From Flavobacteriaceae bacterium (GTDB lineage Bacteria; Bacteroidota; Bacteroidia; Flavobacteriales; Flavobacteriaceae): 36,026 bases of DNA. Both the position numbers and the translations under genes were made by a program. The stretch is taken from NCBI GenBank assembly GCA_029938265.1, contig JAOZVI010000012.1, forward strand, positions 1 to 36,026, written 5' to 3'. Positions 8,435 to 16,701 of this stretch are shown in pieces; within the stretch, counting starts at the first letter, position 1; every line of letters begins with the position of its first letter. Below the pieces are notes generated by a model. It was given only the letters and a program-made list of their open reading frames with translations. It was not told the DNA's origin and did not search any database.

Positions 8435-9670
8435 TTGAATTACGAATTATTTATTGCAAAGCGAATAATAGCTTCAAAGAAGTACAAAAGTAGTGTATCC
8501 TCACCTATTATAAAAATTTCCATTTTGGCAATTGCTATTGGAATAATTGTGATGTTATTCTCTATTGCAACAGGTGTGGGCTTACAAAAAAAGATCAAAG
8601 AAAAAGTCTCTGGATTTAATGGTGATGTTCTGATAACTTTTTACGATGCCAATAATTCTAAAGTAACTGTAAATCCTATCTCAATTCATCAGGATTTTTA
8701 CCCTGAATTTAAATCGGTTTCAAACGTAAAAAAGGTGCAACCATTTGCAACAATTGCCGGAATTATCAGAACACCATCTGATTTTGAAGGCATCATTTTA
8801 AAGGGTGTTGATAAAAATTACAACTGGAGTTTTTTTAAGGAATATCTCAAAGAAGGAAAGATACCATTTTTTGAAGATAAACCTTCAAATGAAGTGATCA
8901 TCTCACAAATAACCTCCGAAAAGTTAAAATTAAATGTGGGTGATAATTTTCATATGTTCTTTGTAAAAGATAATCCTAACAAAGCACCCAATTCACGAAA
9001 ATTTACTGTTGCAGGAATTTTCAATAGTGGTTTTAATGAAATTGATGAAGGTTTTATCATTGGCGATATCAAACATATTCAAAAGATCAATAAATGGAAA
9101 AGTGATGAAGTTGGGGGGTTTGAAGTTCTATTACACGATTTTGACAAATTAGGTGAGACCGGTTTTGAAATATACAGCGGTATTAATTCTGACCTGAATG
9201 CAGTGACCATAGCCGAAAAATACCCAAATATTTTTGAGTGGTTGGCTTTATTTGATACTAATATTGTGGTTATTATCACCATAATGATATTAGTTGCAGG
9301 TATCAATATGATTACTGCTTTATTGGTATTGATCTTAGAAAGAACTCAAATGATCGGTATTTTAAAAGCACTTGGAAATACCAATTGGAGTATTCGAAAA
9401 ATATTTCTATACAATGCTGCTTACTTAATTGGCAAAGGTTTATTTTGGGGTAATTTAATTGGAATATCACTATTACTAGCACAAAAATACTTTGGTATCA
9501 TTAAATTGAATCCTGAAACTTATTATGTTAATCAGGCACCTGTATATCTAAATATCAACCATATATTGCTATTAAATCTGGGCACTTTGATCTTATGCTT
9601 GATAATGCTTTTGATACCTTCTTATATTGTAAGTAAGATTAGCCCTGTAGAAGCGATAAAATTTAGCTAG
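8435..9670 (+). CDS. FtsX/LolE-type ABC transporter permease
   Basis: About 411 residues. I place the start at TTG 8435, giving (M)NYELFIAKRI, because the family begins this way; the only upstream start in frame (GTG 8387) would read 16 extra codons into the opposing gene. Membrane helices: about 24-47 ('IIKISILAIAIGIIVMLFSI'), then a large extracytoplasmic MacB-like loop, then three C-terminal helices starting near 'VVIITIMILVAGINMITALL'. The C-terminus 'ISPVEAIKF' is typical of FtsX/LolE permeases. Probable role is with an unlinked ATPase (LolD-like) in lipoprotein release or a related mechanotransmission function. No ATPase gene is adjacent. Confidence 0.85.
   Translation: MNYELFIAKRIIASKKYKSSVSSPIIKISILAIAIGIIVMLFSIATGVGLQKKIKEKVSGFNGDVLITFYDANNSKVTVNPISIHQDFYPEFKSVSNVKKVQPFATIAGIIRTPSDFEGIILKGVDKNYNWSFFKEYLKEGKIPFFEDKPSNEVIISQITSEKLKLNVGDNFHMFFVKDNPNKAPNSRKFTVAGIFNSGFNEIDEGFIIGDIKHIQKINKWKSDEVGGFEVLLHDFDKLGETGFEIYSGINSDLNAVTIAEKYPNIFEWLALFDTNIVVIITIMILVAGINMITALLVLILERTQMIGILKALGNTNWSIRKIFLYNAAYLIGKGLFWGNLIGISLLLAQKYFGIIKLNPETYYVNQAPVYLNINHILLLNLGTLILCLIMLLIPSYIVSKISPVEAIKFS
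8457..8487 (-). promoter_or_regulatory. Candidate promoter of the NamZ-like gene
   Basis: On the minus strand TTG (8487-8485) is followed after 20 nt by TCGCTTTG (8464-8457), one mismatch from TAnnTTTG, about 28 nt upstream of the start at 8429. It lies inside the permease coding sequence, as it must given the 5-bp spacing. Confidence 0.4.
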
Positions 9671-9815
9671 TCTTTATAAGAAAAATCTGAAATTGGTTAG
9701 TTTCCATTCTGTCACTAAATTAGTAAGATATTGATTTAAAAGTATTTACTCCAAGTATTTGAAAATTTATTTATTTGAACCTGTTTTAAATTTAACAGAC
9801 AAACCATGCCAAAAC

Positions 9816-9845
9816 TTGATATGTCTTTATTATTTCTTTACTTTG
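9816..9845 (+). promoter_or_regulatory. Promoter of lpdA
   Basis: TTG at 9816-9818, a 19-nt spacer and TTACTTTG at 9838-9845 (one mismatch from TAnnTTTG) form a good Bacteroidota promoter about 48 nt before the lpdA start. The rest of 9671-9892 shows nothing recognisable. Confidence 0.6.
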
Positions 9846-9892
9846 CACTCTCAAAAAAATATTGAAATAATTAACTTATTAAAAATATATAC

Positions 9893-11281
9893 ATGGAATA
9901 CGACATTATCATCATTGGTAGCGGACCCGGAGGTTATGTAACCGCAATTAGAGCTTCACAATTAGGATTTAAAGTTGCCGTTGTTGAAAGAGAGAATCTT
10001 GGCGGAATTTGTTTGAACTGGGGATGTATTCCTACCAAAGCCTTATTAAAAAGTGCACAGGTTTATGATTATTTAAAACATGTTGATCAATACGGTTTAA
10101 GCGTAAAAGAATTTGATAAAGATTTTGATGCGATCATAAAACGTAGTCGTGGTGTTGCCGAAGGCATGAGTAAAGGTGTTCAATTTTTGATGAAAAAAAA
10201 TAAAATTGATGTTATTAACGGATTTGGAAAGATAAAACCAGGTAAGAAAGTTGATGTAACTGATGCTGATGATAAAATTACTGAATACAGTGCTGATCAT
10301 ATTATTATTGCAACGGGAGCACGTTCACGTGAGTTGCCATTTTTACCAATAGATGGTAAAAAAGTAATAGGTTACCGTGAGGCGATGACCTTGCCAAAAC
10401 AACCAAAAAGTATGATCATCGTAGGCTCAGGAGCAATTGGAGTTGAGTTTGCCTATTTTTATAATTCTATGGGAACACAGGTTACTATTGTTGAATTTTT
10501 ACCAAATGTGGTGCCCTTAGAAGATATTGATGTATCAAAACAATTTAATCGCTCCTTAAAAAAATCAAAAATTAAGGTAATGATAAGTTCAAATGTTACC
10601 AAGGTGGATACTTCAGGAGATGGTGTAAAAGCGACTGTTGAAACTAAAAAAGGGGAACAAATATTAGAGGCTGATATTGTTTTATCAGCAGTTGGAATCA
10701 AGTCGAATATTGAAAATATTGGATTGGAAGATGTTGGTATTGTTACCGATAAAGATAAAATTTTGGTTAATGATTTTTATCAAACCAATTTACCCGGCTA
10801 TTATGCTATTGGTGATGTTGTTCCGGGTCCGGCATTGGCACATGTAGCTTCCGCTGAAGGAATAACTTGTGTGGAAAAAATTGCAGGTTTAAATCCTGAG
10901 TCAATTGATTACGGAAATATACCGGGTTGTACTTATGCTACTCCTGAAATTGCCAGTGTTGGTTTAACCGAAGCACAGGCCATAGAAAAAGGTTACGAGA
11001 TCAAAGTAGGTAAATTTCCATTTTCTGCTTCAGGAAAAGCCTCGGCTGCCGGAACAAAAGAAGGATTTGTAAAAGTGATTTTTGATGCTAAATACGGCGA
11101 GTGGTTAGGTTGCCATATGATTGGTGCCGGTGTTACTGATATGATCGCTGAAGCCGTTTTAGGTAGAAAGTTAGAAACCACAGGCCATGAAGTATTAAAA
11201 GCAATCCACCCACACCCAACAATGAGTGAAGCAGTGATGGAAGCTGTAGCTGATGCTTATGATGAGGTGATACATCTTTAG
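9893..11281 (+). CDS. lpdA: Dihydrolipoyl dehydrogenase (E3)
   Basis: LpdA is the FAD- and NAD-dependent E3 component that reoxidises dihydrolipoamide in pyruvate, 2-oxoglutarate and branched-chain dehydrogenase complexes and the glycine cleavage system. The 462-residue protein has the FAD-binding 'IIIIGSGPGGYVTAIRASQL', the redox-active disulfide 'GGICLNWGCIPTK' (C40, C45), the NAD-binding 'MIIVGSGAIGVEFAYF', the 'YYAIGDVV' FAD motif, and the C-terminal catalytic pair in 'HPHPTMSE' (H441, E446). It has its own promoter and terminator, so it is monocistronic. Lipoate for its partner enzymes would depend on LipA, encoded about 11 kb away. Confidence 0.96.
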   Translation: MEYDIIIIGSGPGGYVTAIRASQLGFKVAVVERENLGGICLNWGCIPTKALLKSAQVYDYLKHVDQYGLSVKEFDKDFDAIIKRSRGVAEGMSKGVQFLMKKNKIDVINGFGKIKPGKKVDVTDADDKITEYSADHIIIATGARSRELPFLPIDGKKVIGYREAMTLPKQPKSMIIVGSGAIGVEFAYFYNSMGTQVTIVEFLPNVVPLEDIDVSKQFNRSLKKSKIKVMISSNVTKVDTSGDGVKATVETKKGEQILEADIVLSAVGIKSNIENIGLEDVGIVTDKDKILVNDFYQTNLPGYYAIGDVVPGPALAHVASAEGITCVEKIAGLNPESIDYGNIPGCTYATPEIASVGLTEAQAIEKGYEIKVGKFPFSASGKASAAGTKEGFVKVIFDAKYGEWLGCHMIGAGVTDMIAEAVLGRKLETTGHEVLKAIHPHPTMSEAVMEAVADAYDEVIHL

Positions 11282-11306
11282 TTTAAAATTAAAGATTTAA
11301 AATTTA

Positions 11307-11339
11307 AAACTCTCTTGAAAATTTCAAGGGAGTTTTTTT
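11307..11339 (+). terminator. Terminator of lpdA
   Basis: AAACTCTCTTGAAA (11307-11320) pairs with TTTCAAGGGAGTTT (11322-11335) with one U-G wobble, followed by a T-run to 11339. It lies 26 nt after the lpdA stop and before the convergent methyltransferase gene. Confidence 0.88.
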
Positions 11340-11385
11340 AATTTTATTTACTTACTTTCAATTCAAAACTCATTCGATGAATGGT

Positions 11386-12006
11386 TTAACTTACTTCCGC
11401 TACTCCCCAATAATTATAACTGGCAAATTTCCAACCGGGGATATACATTTTTTGCAGGTCAATAATATTAAAACCATTTTCTCTAATTAAAGCAGGAATA
11501 TCTCTATTTAAATTACAGCCTCCTCCCACTCTTTTCCAGAGCGGATTTATTGTATTTTGCAATTGTTTTACACTTTTATCGGGCGCAATACCATGCTCAC
11601 AAAACAAAAATTTACCACTGGGTTTTAAAACCCTTTTAATTTCAGATAATGCCTTTTGAAAATCTTTTATGGTACAAAGCGAATATGTGATCACTACATT
11701 ATCAAAAACATTATTTTGAAAAGGAAGTTCTTCAGCGAAAGCTTTAATAAAAGTAAAATTAAAGTTTAGATCACTAATTCCGTTCTTATTTAATTTCCAG
11801 GTTTCTTCCGAAGGGTCAATTCCGATAAGGCTATCCACTTTTTCACTATTATAATGACTCAGGTTTAAACCAGAACCAATTCCGATTTCCAAAACATTGC
11901 CATAAGCCAACGGAATAATTTTAGCACGTTGATAATTAGTAGATCTTGAAGTACATGCCCAGTTTACAACTTTAGGTAAAATATATTTTTTATATGGATT
12001 TTTCAA
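11386..12006 (-). CDS. Class I SAM-dependent methyltransferase
   Basis: A 206-residue methyltransferase of the Methyltransf_11 type. Motif I is 'VLEIGIGSGLNLSHY' (GxGxG at 42-46), motif II ends in the acidic 'SLIGIDPSEETW', and 'FDNVVITYSLCTIKDF' and 'EIKRVLKPSGKFLFCEHG' are the usual later motifs. Overall it resembles the METTL7/phosphatidylethanolamine-methyltransferase-like subgroup, but the substrate is not determinable. A near-consensus -7 box (TACTTTTA on the minus strand) lies just upstream. The 277 bp between this gene and the peroxiredoxin gene hold only the two divergent promoter regions; I see no RNA gene or gene remnant there. Confidence 0.85.
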   Translation of the reverse strand: MKNPYKKYILPKVVNWACTSRSTNYQRAKIIPLAYGNVLEIGIGSGLNLSHYNSEKVDSLIGIDPSEETWKLNKNGISDLNFNFTFIKAFAEELPFQNNVFDNVVITYSLCTIKDFQKALSEIKRVLKPSGKFLFCEHGIAPDKSVKQLQNTINPLWKRVGGGCNLNRDIPALIRENGFNIIDLQKMYIPGWKFASYNYWGVAEVS

Positions 12007-12235
12007 TTATTAATTTTTGATAAAAGTAAACTATTTCGTTGAAATGGATCATTGAATCATTAACTTGTACAAATGAGTTTATTCTTAGTTTTCTAGAGTC
12101 AGGATTTCTTCTTCTTTTAAACCTGATTATTGTTGCATTACGGCGTCACATCATTAAAAATTTTCATCATAAAAAAAATCTATCAAAACATAAGAAATAA
12201 AAATTAAAGCTTATAAGAATAATGTATTGTTTTCT

Positions 12236-12243
12236 TAATTTTG
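12236..12243 (+). promoter_or_regulatory. -7 element of the peroxiredoxin gene
   Basis: TAATTTTG is a perfect match to TAnnTTTG, 41 nt before the start codon at 12284. A TTG -33 box at the right distance is not evident. Confidence 0.5.
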
Positions 12244-12283
12244 TAAAACGAAATTAAAATTAACCTTTTAAAATAAAAATAAA

Positions 12284-12916
12284 ATGGCCGTATTAGTAGG
12301 TAAAAAAGCACCTCAATTCTCAGCAACAGCAGTTGTTGATGGAGGAAAATTTGTTGAAGGATTTTCATTAGATCAATTTTTAGGAAAAAAACATGTGGTA
12401 TTTTTCTTTTACCCAAAAGATTTTACATTTGTTTGTCCAACAGAATTACATGCATTTCAAGAAAACCTTTCTGAATTTGAAAAAAGAAATACAGCAGTAG
12501 TTGCCTGTTCAACAGATACTGAACAATCTCACTGGGGTTGGTTACAAATGAGTAAAGCAGAAGGTGGTATCAAAGGTGTAACTTACCCAATTATTGCTGA
12601 TACCAATAAAACAATCGCAAAAAATTACGATGTTCTTGATGGTGATTTTTATTATGATGAAAATGATCAATTACAAGCGGATGCACAATTGGTAGCATAT
12701 CGTGGTTTATTTTTGATTGATAAAGAAGGTATTGTTCGTCATCAAGTTGTTAATGATGATCCATTAGGTAGAAATATTGAAGAAGCTATAAGAATGGTTG
12801 ATGCTTTACAATTTAACGAAAAATATGGACAGGTATGTCCTGCAAACTGGAGTAAAGGAAAAGATGCTTTAAGCGATACACATGAAGGTGTTGCTGATTA
12901 TTTAGCAAAACATTAA
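12284..12916 (+). CDS. Typical 2-Cys peroxiredoxin (AhpC/TSA family)
   Basis: A cytoplasmic thiol peroxidase that reduces H2O2 and organic hydroperoxides. The peroxidatic cysteine is C51 in 'YPKDFTFVCPTEL' and the resolving cysteine C185 in 'GQVCPANW', so the typical 2-Cys dimer mechanism is intact. At 210 residues it is slightly longer than the usual ~190-200. The extra length appears to be an insertion around 'DGDFYYDENDQLQADAQ' before the conserved 'YRGLFLIDKEGIVRHQ'. There is no AhpF partner next door; a second thiol peroxidase (Tpx) follows 99 bp downstream under its own promoter, suggesting separate regulation. Confidence 0.93.
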   Translation: MAVLVGKKAPQFSATAVVDGGKFVEGFSLDQFLGKKHVVFFFYPKDFTFVCPTELHAFQENLSEFEKRNTAVVACSTDTEQSHWGWLQMSKAEGGIKGVTYPIIADTNKTIAKNYDVLDGDFYYDENDQLQADAQLVAYRGLFLIDKEGIVRHQVVNDDPLGRNIEEAIRMVDALQFNEKYGQVCPANWSKGKDALSDTHEGVADYLAKH

Positions 12917-12954
12917 AAATTCTAATTTTTAATAAAAGAAACTCCCTAAATTTT

Positions 12955-12982
12955 TTGGAAGTTCTTATTTTACGTATATTTG
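12955..12982 (+). promoter_or_regulatory. Promoter of tpx
   Basis: TTG (12955-12957), a 17-nt spacer and TATATTTG (12975-12982) form one of the best promoter matches in the window, about 33 nt before the tpx start at 13016. An upstream in-frame ATG at 12980 overlaps the -7 box, so it cannot be the start of the mature transcript's gene. Confidence 0.7.
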
Positions 12983-13015
12983 AATATATTATTTAACTCC
13001 CAAAAATTAACAATT

Positions 13016-13516
13016 ATGACAAAAATAACACTAAAAGGAAACCCTATTAAAACAAGTGGAAAATTACCAAAAGTTGGTAAAATGGCTCCAAATTTTACAT
13101 TGGTAAAAAGTGACCTATCCAAAGGGAAACTAAAAGATTATAGAGGAAAAAAAGTATTGCTAAACATTACGCCTAGCATTGATACAGGTGTTTGTCAGAA
13201 TTCAGTAAGAAAATTTAACGAAGCAGCTGCAGGTTTGGAAAATACTGTAATCTTATATGTTTCTAAAGACTTACCTTTTGCTCAAGCGCGTTTTTGTGGT
13301 GCTGAAGGAATTGAAAATGTAATTACTATGTCTGACTTTATAAAAGGAAAATTTGGTAAGAGATACGGCGTTACAATTGAATCAGGACCTATGAAAGGTT
13401 TACTTTCAAGATCTGTAGTAGTTATTGATGAAGAAGGTAAAGTTGTCTATACAGAGCAAGTACCTGAAACTATTGATGAACCAAATTATGAAGCTGCATT
13501 GGAAGCTTTAAAATAA
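13016..13516 (+). CDS. tpx: Thiol peroxidase, atypical 2-Cys
   Basis: A 166-residue Tpx that reduces alkyl hydroperoxides with thioredoxin as electron donor. The peroxidatic cysteine is C60 in 'TPSIDTGVCQNSVRKF' and the resolving cysteine C94 in 'ARFCGAEGIEN', matching the C61/C95 spacing of E. coli Tpx. The start at 13016 is chosen because the protein then begins MTKITLKGNPI like its relatives and lies downstream of the promoter. It is followed by a weak hairpin terminator. With the AhpC-type gene just upstream it forms a small peroxide-defence locus. Confidence 0.94.
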   Translation: MTKITLKGNPIKTSGKLPKVGKMAPNFTLVKSDLSKGKLKDYRGKKVLLNITPSIDTGVCQNSVRKFNEAAAGLENTVILYVSKDLPFAQARFCGAEGIENVITMSDFIKGKFGKRYGVTIESGPMKGLLSRSVVVIDEEGKVVYTEQVPETIDEPNYEAALEALK

Positions 13517-13524
13517 TTTGATTG

Positions 13525-13558
13525 AATTACACGTTTTTTTACTGTGAATTATTTTTTT
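13525..13558 (+). terminator. Probable tpx terminator
   Basis: AATTACAC (13525-13532) pairs with GTGAATT (13544-13550) with one bulged A, and a T-run follows at 13552-13558. It starts 8 nt after the tpx stop. Confidence 0.6.
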
Positions 13559-13585
13559 AATATCACATAGAATCACTGAGAAAAC

Positions 13586-13629
13586 ACAGAGATTCACAGA
13601 GACATTTAAAAGACTTTGTGAATCTCTGT
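13586..13629. repeat. 13-bp inverted repeat of CACAGAG type over the dgkA promoter
   Basis: ACAGAGATTCACA (13586-13598) and TGTGAATCTCTGT (13617-13629) are perfect reverse complements with an 18-nt loop, followed by TTCTTTTT. The left part is embedded in degenerate repeats of cacagag/cactgag. The right arm overlaps the -33 region of the dgkA promoter, so it could act as a terminator, operator or dispersed repeat. Confidence 0.7.
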
Positions 13630-13647
13630 TTCTTTTTGATAACTTTG
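13616..13647 (+). promoter_or_regulatory. Promoter of dgkA
   Basis: TTG at 13616-13618 and TAACTTTG at 13640-13647, a perfect -7 match, with a slightly long 21-nt spacer, 20 nt before the start codon. Confidence 0.6.
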
Positions 13648-13666
13648 CGTAATAAAATTAAAACTA

Positions 13667-14053
13667 ATGAAAAAAACCAATGACGGTTATTTTATAACTA
13701 GAATTAAAGGCATTAAATATGCAGCAAAAGGTGCATATTTATTATTGAAAACAGAAGCCAGCATCCAGGTGCAGTTTTCAATTGGATTGATTATGACTGT
13801 TATTGGGTTTTTATTTAATATTTCGACTACTGAGTGGATGTTTCAACTGTTGGCAATCGGCTTAATATTAGTATCCGAATCATTAAATACCGCTATTGAA
13901 AAATTATCCGATTTTATCCATCCTGAATATCATAAAAAAATTGGTTTTATTAAAGATATTTCTGCAGGAGCTTCTACCTTTGCTGCAATTATTGCAATTA
14001 TTATCGGAATTATTATTTACTTACCTAAGATTTTAAAATTCCTGGAAAACTAA
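13667..14053 (+). CDS. dgkA: Diacylglycerol kinase family protein (DgkA/undecaprenol kinase type)
   Basis: A 128-residue integral membrane lipid kinase with three predicted helices (about 33-50, 55-72 and 100-120). The family signature is clear: 'EASIQVQ' before the first helix and 'ESLNTAIEKLSDFI' at the active site, followed by 'KKIGFIKDISAGASTFAA'. E. coli DgkA phosphorylates diacylglycerol, while Gram-positive relatives phosphorylate undecaprenol; sequence alone does not settle which applies here. The gene has its own promoter. It ends at a cluster of stem-loops before ftsK. Confidence 0.92.
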   Translation: MKKTNDGYFITRIKGIKYAAKGAYLLLKTEASIQVQFSIGLIMTVIGFLFNISTTEWMFQLLAIGLILVSESLNTAIEKLSDFIHPEYHKKIGFIKDISAGASTFAAIIAIIIGIIIYLPKILKFLEN

Positions 14054-14074
14054 AGAGATAAAAGGTATTAAACC

Positions 14075-14177
14075 TCAGGACAAGCCCTGAACCCAATAAT
14101 AAGAATCGACCCAGGGTCGAGGTATTGAACCAAGATCCCGCTTAATGCTGAAACAAGTTCAGCACAGGTAGCGGGAT
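14075..14177. repeat. Cluster of GC-rich stem-loops upstream of ftsK
   Basis: Three palindromes lie in 103 bp: TCAGG/CCTGA (14075-14090); TCGACCC-A-GGGTCGA (14106-14120); and a two-level hairpin with outer stem ATCCCGCT/AGCGGGAT (14135-14142, 14170-14177) and inner stem TGCTGAA/TTCAGCA (14146-14152, 14158-14164). The tract is much richer in GC than its surroundings, and a tail 'TTGCCTCGCCTGC' follows at about 14182. This looks like a REP-type dispersed element. The whole 14054-14284 interval contains no gene. Confidence 0.7.
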
Positions 14178-14270
14178 TAACTTGCCTCGCCTGCAAAAGC
14201 TGGCTCAACTATCATCTTTAAGTTCGTTTCACAAACTTTTCAAAAATGAGTTTCACTAAAAATATTTATG

Positions 14271-14278
14271 TATTTTTG
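14271..14278 (+). promoter_or_regulatory. Possible ftsK -7 element
   Basis: TATTTTTG fits TAnnTTTG but lies only 7 nt before the preferred ATG at 14285, which would imply an almost leaderless transcript. It may be a chance match in AT-rich DNA. Confidence 0.25.
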
Positions 14279-14284
14279 TCACTT

Positions 14285-16654
14285 ATGGCTAAAAAGAAAA
14301 AAACCAGCTCAAAAACCAGGGGCACTAAAAATAAAAACAATCGTTTCTCCGATTTTTTTAAGAGCAAACAAACACATCTAGTTTTTGGTGTTTTTATATT
14401 TACTACGGCCATTTTTTTATTAATTTCATTTTATTCCTTCTTTCATCATTGGAAAGAAGATCAAAGTCAGTTAAATGATTTTACTGATAAAACTGTTCAA
14501 ACCAATAATATTTTGGGGAAAATTGGTGCCAGCGTAAGTGATTTTCTCATATATGATGGTTTTGGAATGGCAACCTTTATTTTTTCAATCTTATTGTTCT
14601 TTACCGGTTTATATATCATTTTGGATATTCCTGTAAAACAATTAAAAAAATCATGGTTAAACGGAATTTTAGCAATGATCTGGCTTTCTTTAGGGTTTGC
14701 TTTTTTTAGTAGTGAAAATCCTTTATTTGCCGGAAAGGTAGGTTATGAGATCAATGAATTCTTACAAATTTATATCGGTAAAACCGGAGTTTTTATTATC
14801 CTTTTGATAACATTACTATCTTTTTTAATTTCAAAATTTAAGATTACACCCCATAAAATAAAAAATGCAATTCCAAATAAGAAGAAAAAAACGATTAATA
14901 CTGTTGATGACCTAACTGATGAAGGTTATGTAAGTGAAACTATCCATGAAAATGCCAACAAAGAAATTGAATTTGATCTGAAGACGAATTTAAAAGAAAC
15001 AAATAACGAACCTGAAATTGAGCTTGTTACCAAAGTAGAAAAAAAACCAAAAGACCCAATAATTGATGTTGAAATTGAGCTTGAAAAACCAATAACCGAA
15101 GAACAAACGGTTGAAAATCTATCTAATAAATTAGTAGAAGAATTTGGCGAATTTGACCCTAAATTAGAACTGGCAAATTATAAATTTCCTTCATTAAACT
15201 TATTAAAAGATTATACTAATATTAATATCAATATTGATAAGTCGGAGTTGGAAGACAATAAAAATAAAATCGTTGAAACGCTCAATCATTACAAAATTGG
15301 CATCGAAAGTATTAAAGCAACCATAGGACCAACGGTAACATTATATGAAATTGTTCCAAAAGCCGGAATTAGAATTTCAAAAATTAAAAATTTAGAAGAT
15401 GATATAGCTTTATCTCTTGCCGCTTTAGGAATTAGGATCATTGCTCCGATTCCGGGAAAAGGTACAATAGGTATAGAGGTTCCCAATAAAAAACCCTCAG
15501 TAGTTTCAATGAAGTCTGTCCTGTCTTCTCAAAAATTCCAGACCTGTAAAATGGAATTACCCATTGCTTTAGGCAAAACAATTTCTAATGAAACTTATGT
15601 AGTTGACCTTGCAAAAATGCCACATTTATTAATGGCAGGAGCAACCGGCCAAGGGAAATCAGTTGGATTAAATGCGGTTCTGGCTTCATTATTATATAAA
15701 AAACACCCTGCAGAGGTTAAGTTTGTTTTGGTTGATCCTAAAAAAGTAGAATTAACACTTTACAACAAAATTGAAAGGCATTATTTAGCTAAGTTACCCG
15801 GTTCAGAAGAAGCAATTATTACAGATACTAAATTAGTGATCAATACTTTAAATTCTCTTACAATTGAGATGGATAATCGCTATGATTTGTTAAAACTAGC
15901 CTTTGTAAGAAATATTAAAGAATACAATACCAAATTTAAAGCAAGGAAGTTAAATCCAGAAAACGGACATCGGTTTTTACCCTATATTGTTTTGGTAATT
16001 GATGAGTTTGCTGATCTAATCATGACGGCTGGTAAAGAAATTGAAACACCTATTGCGAGGTTGGCACAACTGGCTAGAGCCATAGGTATTCACTTAATTG
16101 TTGCAACACAAAGACCATCAGTAAATGTAATTACCGGTATCATAAAAGCAAATTTTCCTACCAGAATAGCCTTTAGAGTTACTTCAAAAATTGATTCGAG
16201 AACCATTTTAGATTTTCAAGGTGCCGATCAATTAATTGGCAAAGGTGATATGCTAATTTCAACGGGTAGCGAATTATCACGTTTACAATGTGCTTTTATT
16301 GATACGCCTGAAGTTGAAAGATTAACCGATTTTATTGGATCACAAAGAGCCTATCCAGATGCACATATTTTACCTGAATATATTGGTGAAGAAAGCAGTT
16401 CAAGCACTGATGTTAATATTTCTGATAGAGATGAACTTTTTGGAGAAGCTGCAGAGTTAATTGTTTTGGCACAACAAGGTTCGGCATCTTTATTGCAACG
16501 AAAATTAAAACTAGGATACAACCGGGCCGGCAGAATAATAGATCAACTAGAAGCTGCAGGAATTGTTGGCCATTTTGAAGGAAGTAAAGCACGTCAGGTT
16601 TTAGTTCATGACAGTTTAGCTTTACAACAATTATTAGATGATGAAAAATTATAA
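14285..16654 (+). CDS. ftsK: DNA translocase FtsK/SpoIIIE family
   Basis: FtsK pumps chromosomal DNA at the division septum and coordinates segregation with cytokinesis. With the start at 14285 the protein has 789 residues and begins MAKKKKTSSK like flavobacterial relatives; an ATG at 14246 would add 13 residues. It has four membrane helices (about 31-53, 92-113, 124-142, 167-185), an acidic linker (about 190-320), and the translocase motor with Walker A 'GATGQGKS' (452-459) and Walker B 'LVIDEFADL' (about 570-578). The C-terminal winged-helix gamma domain contains 'NRAGRIIDQLEAAGIVG', the part that reads DNA polarity. It opens a co-directional run of six genes; ftsK-lolA order also occurs in E. 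coli. Confidence 0.96.
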   Translation: MAKKKKTSSKTRGTKNKNNRFSDFFKSKQTHLVFGVFIFTTAIFLLISFYSFFHHWKEDQSQLNDFTDKTVQTNNILGKIGASVSDFLIYDGFGMATFIFSILLFFTGLYIILDIPVKQLKKSWLNGILAMIWLSLGFAFFSSENPLFAGKVGYEINEFLQIYIGKTGVFIILLITLLSFLISKFKITPHKIKNAIPNKKKKTINTVDDLTDEGYVSETIHENANKEIEFDLKTNLKETNNEPEIELVTKVEKKPKDPIIDVEIELEKPITEEQTVENLSNKLVEEFGEFDPKLELANYKFPSLNLLKDYTNININIDKSELEDNKNKIVETLNHYKIGIESIKATIGPTVTLYEIVPKAGIRISKIKNLEDDIALSLAALGIRIIAPIPGKGTIGIEVPNKKPSVVSMKSVLSSQKFQTCKMELPIALGKTISNETYVVDLAKMPHLLMAGATGQGKSVGLNAVLASLLYKKHPAEVKFVLVDPKKVELTLYNKIERHYLAKLPGSEEAIITDTKLVINTLNSLTIEMDNRYDLLKLAFVRNIKEYNTKFKARKLNPENGHRFLPYIVLVIDEFADLIMTAGKEIETPIARLAQLARAIGIHLIVATQRPSVNVITGIIKANFPTRIAFRVTSKIDSRTILDFQGADQLIGKGDMLISTGSELSRLQCAFIDTPEVERLTDFIGSQRAYPDAHILPEYIGEESSSSTDVNISDRDELFGEAAELIVLAQQGSASLLQRKLKLGYNRAGRIIDQLEAAGIVGHFEGSKARQVLVHDSLALQQLLDDEKL

Positions 16655-16701
16655 AAAATAGAAAATTCATGACCAACACGGAAATGATTATATAAATATT
16701 C

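Noticed and set aside
9759-9941. 60-codon open frame across the lpdA promoter and start
   Set aside because: Overlaps the lpdA start in another frame and covers the promoter; no recognisable protein features.
12007-12283. Possible gene remnant or small RNA between the methyltransferase and peroxiredoxin genes
   Set aside because: All frames are broken, no motif is recognisable and no stable GC hairpin is present; it looks like two divergent promoter regions.
14246-14284. 13-residue N-terminal extension of FtsK
   Set aside because: Relatives begin at MAKKK; kept only as an alternative start.
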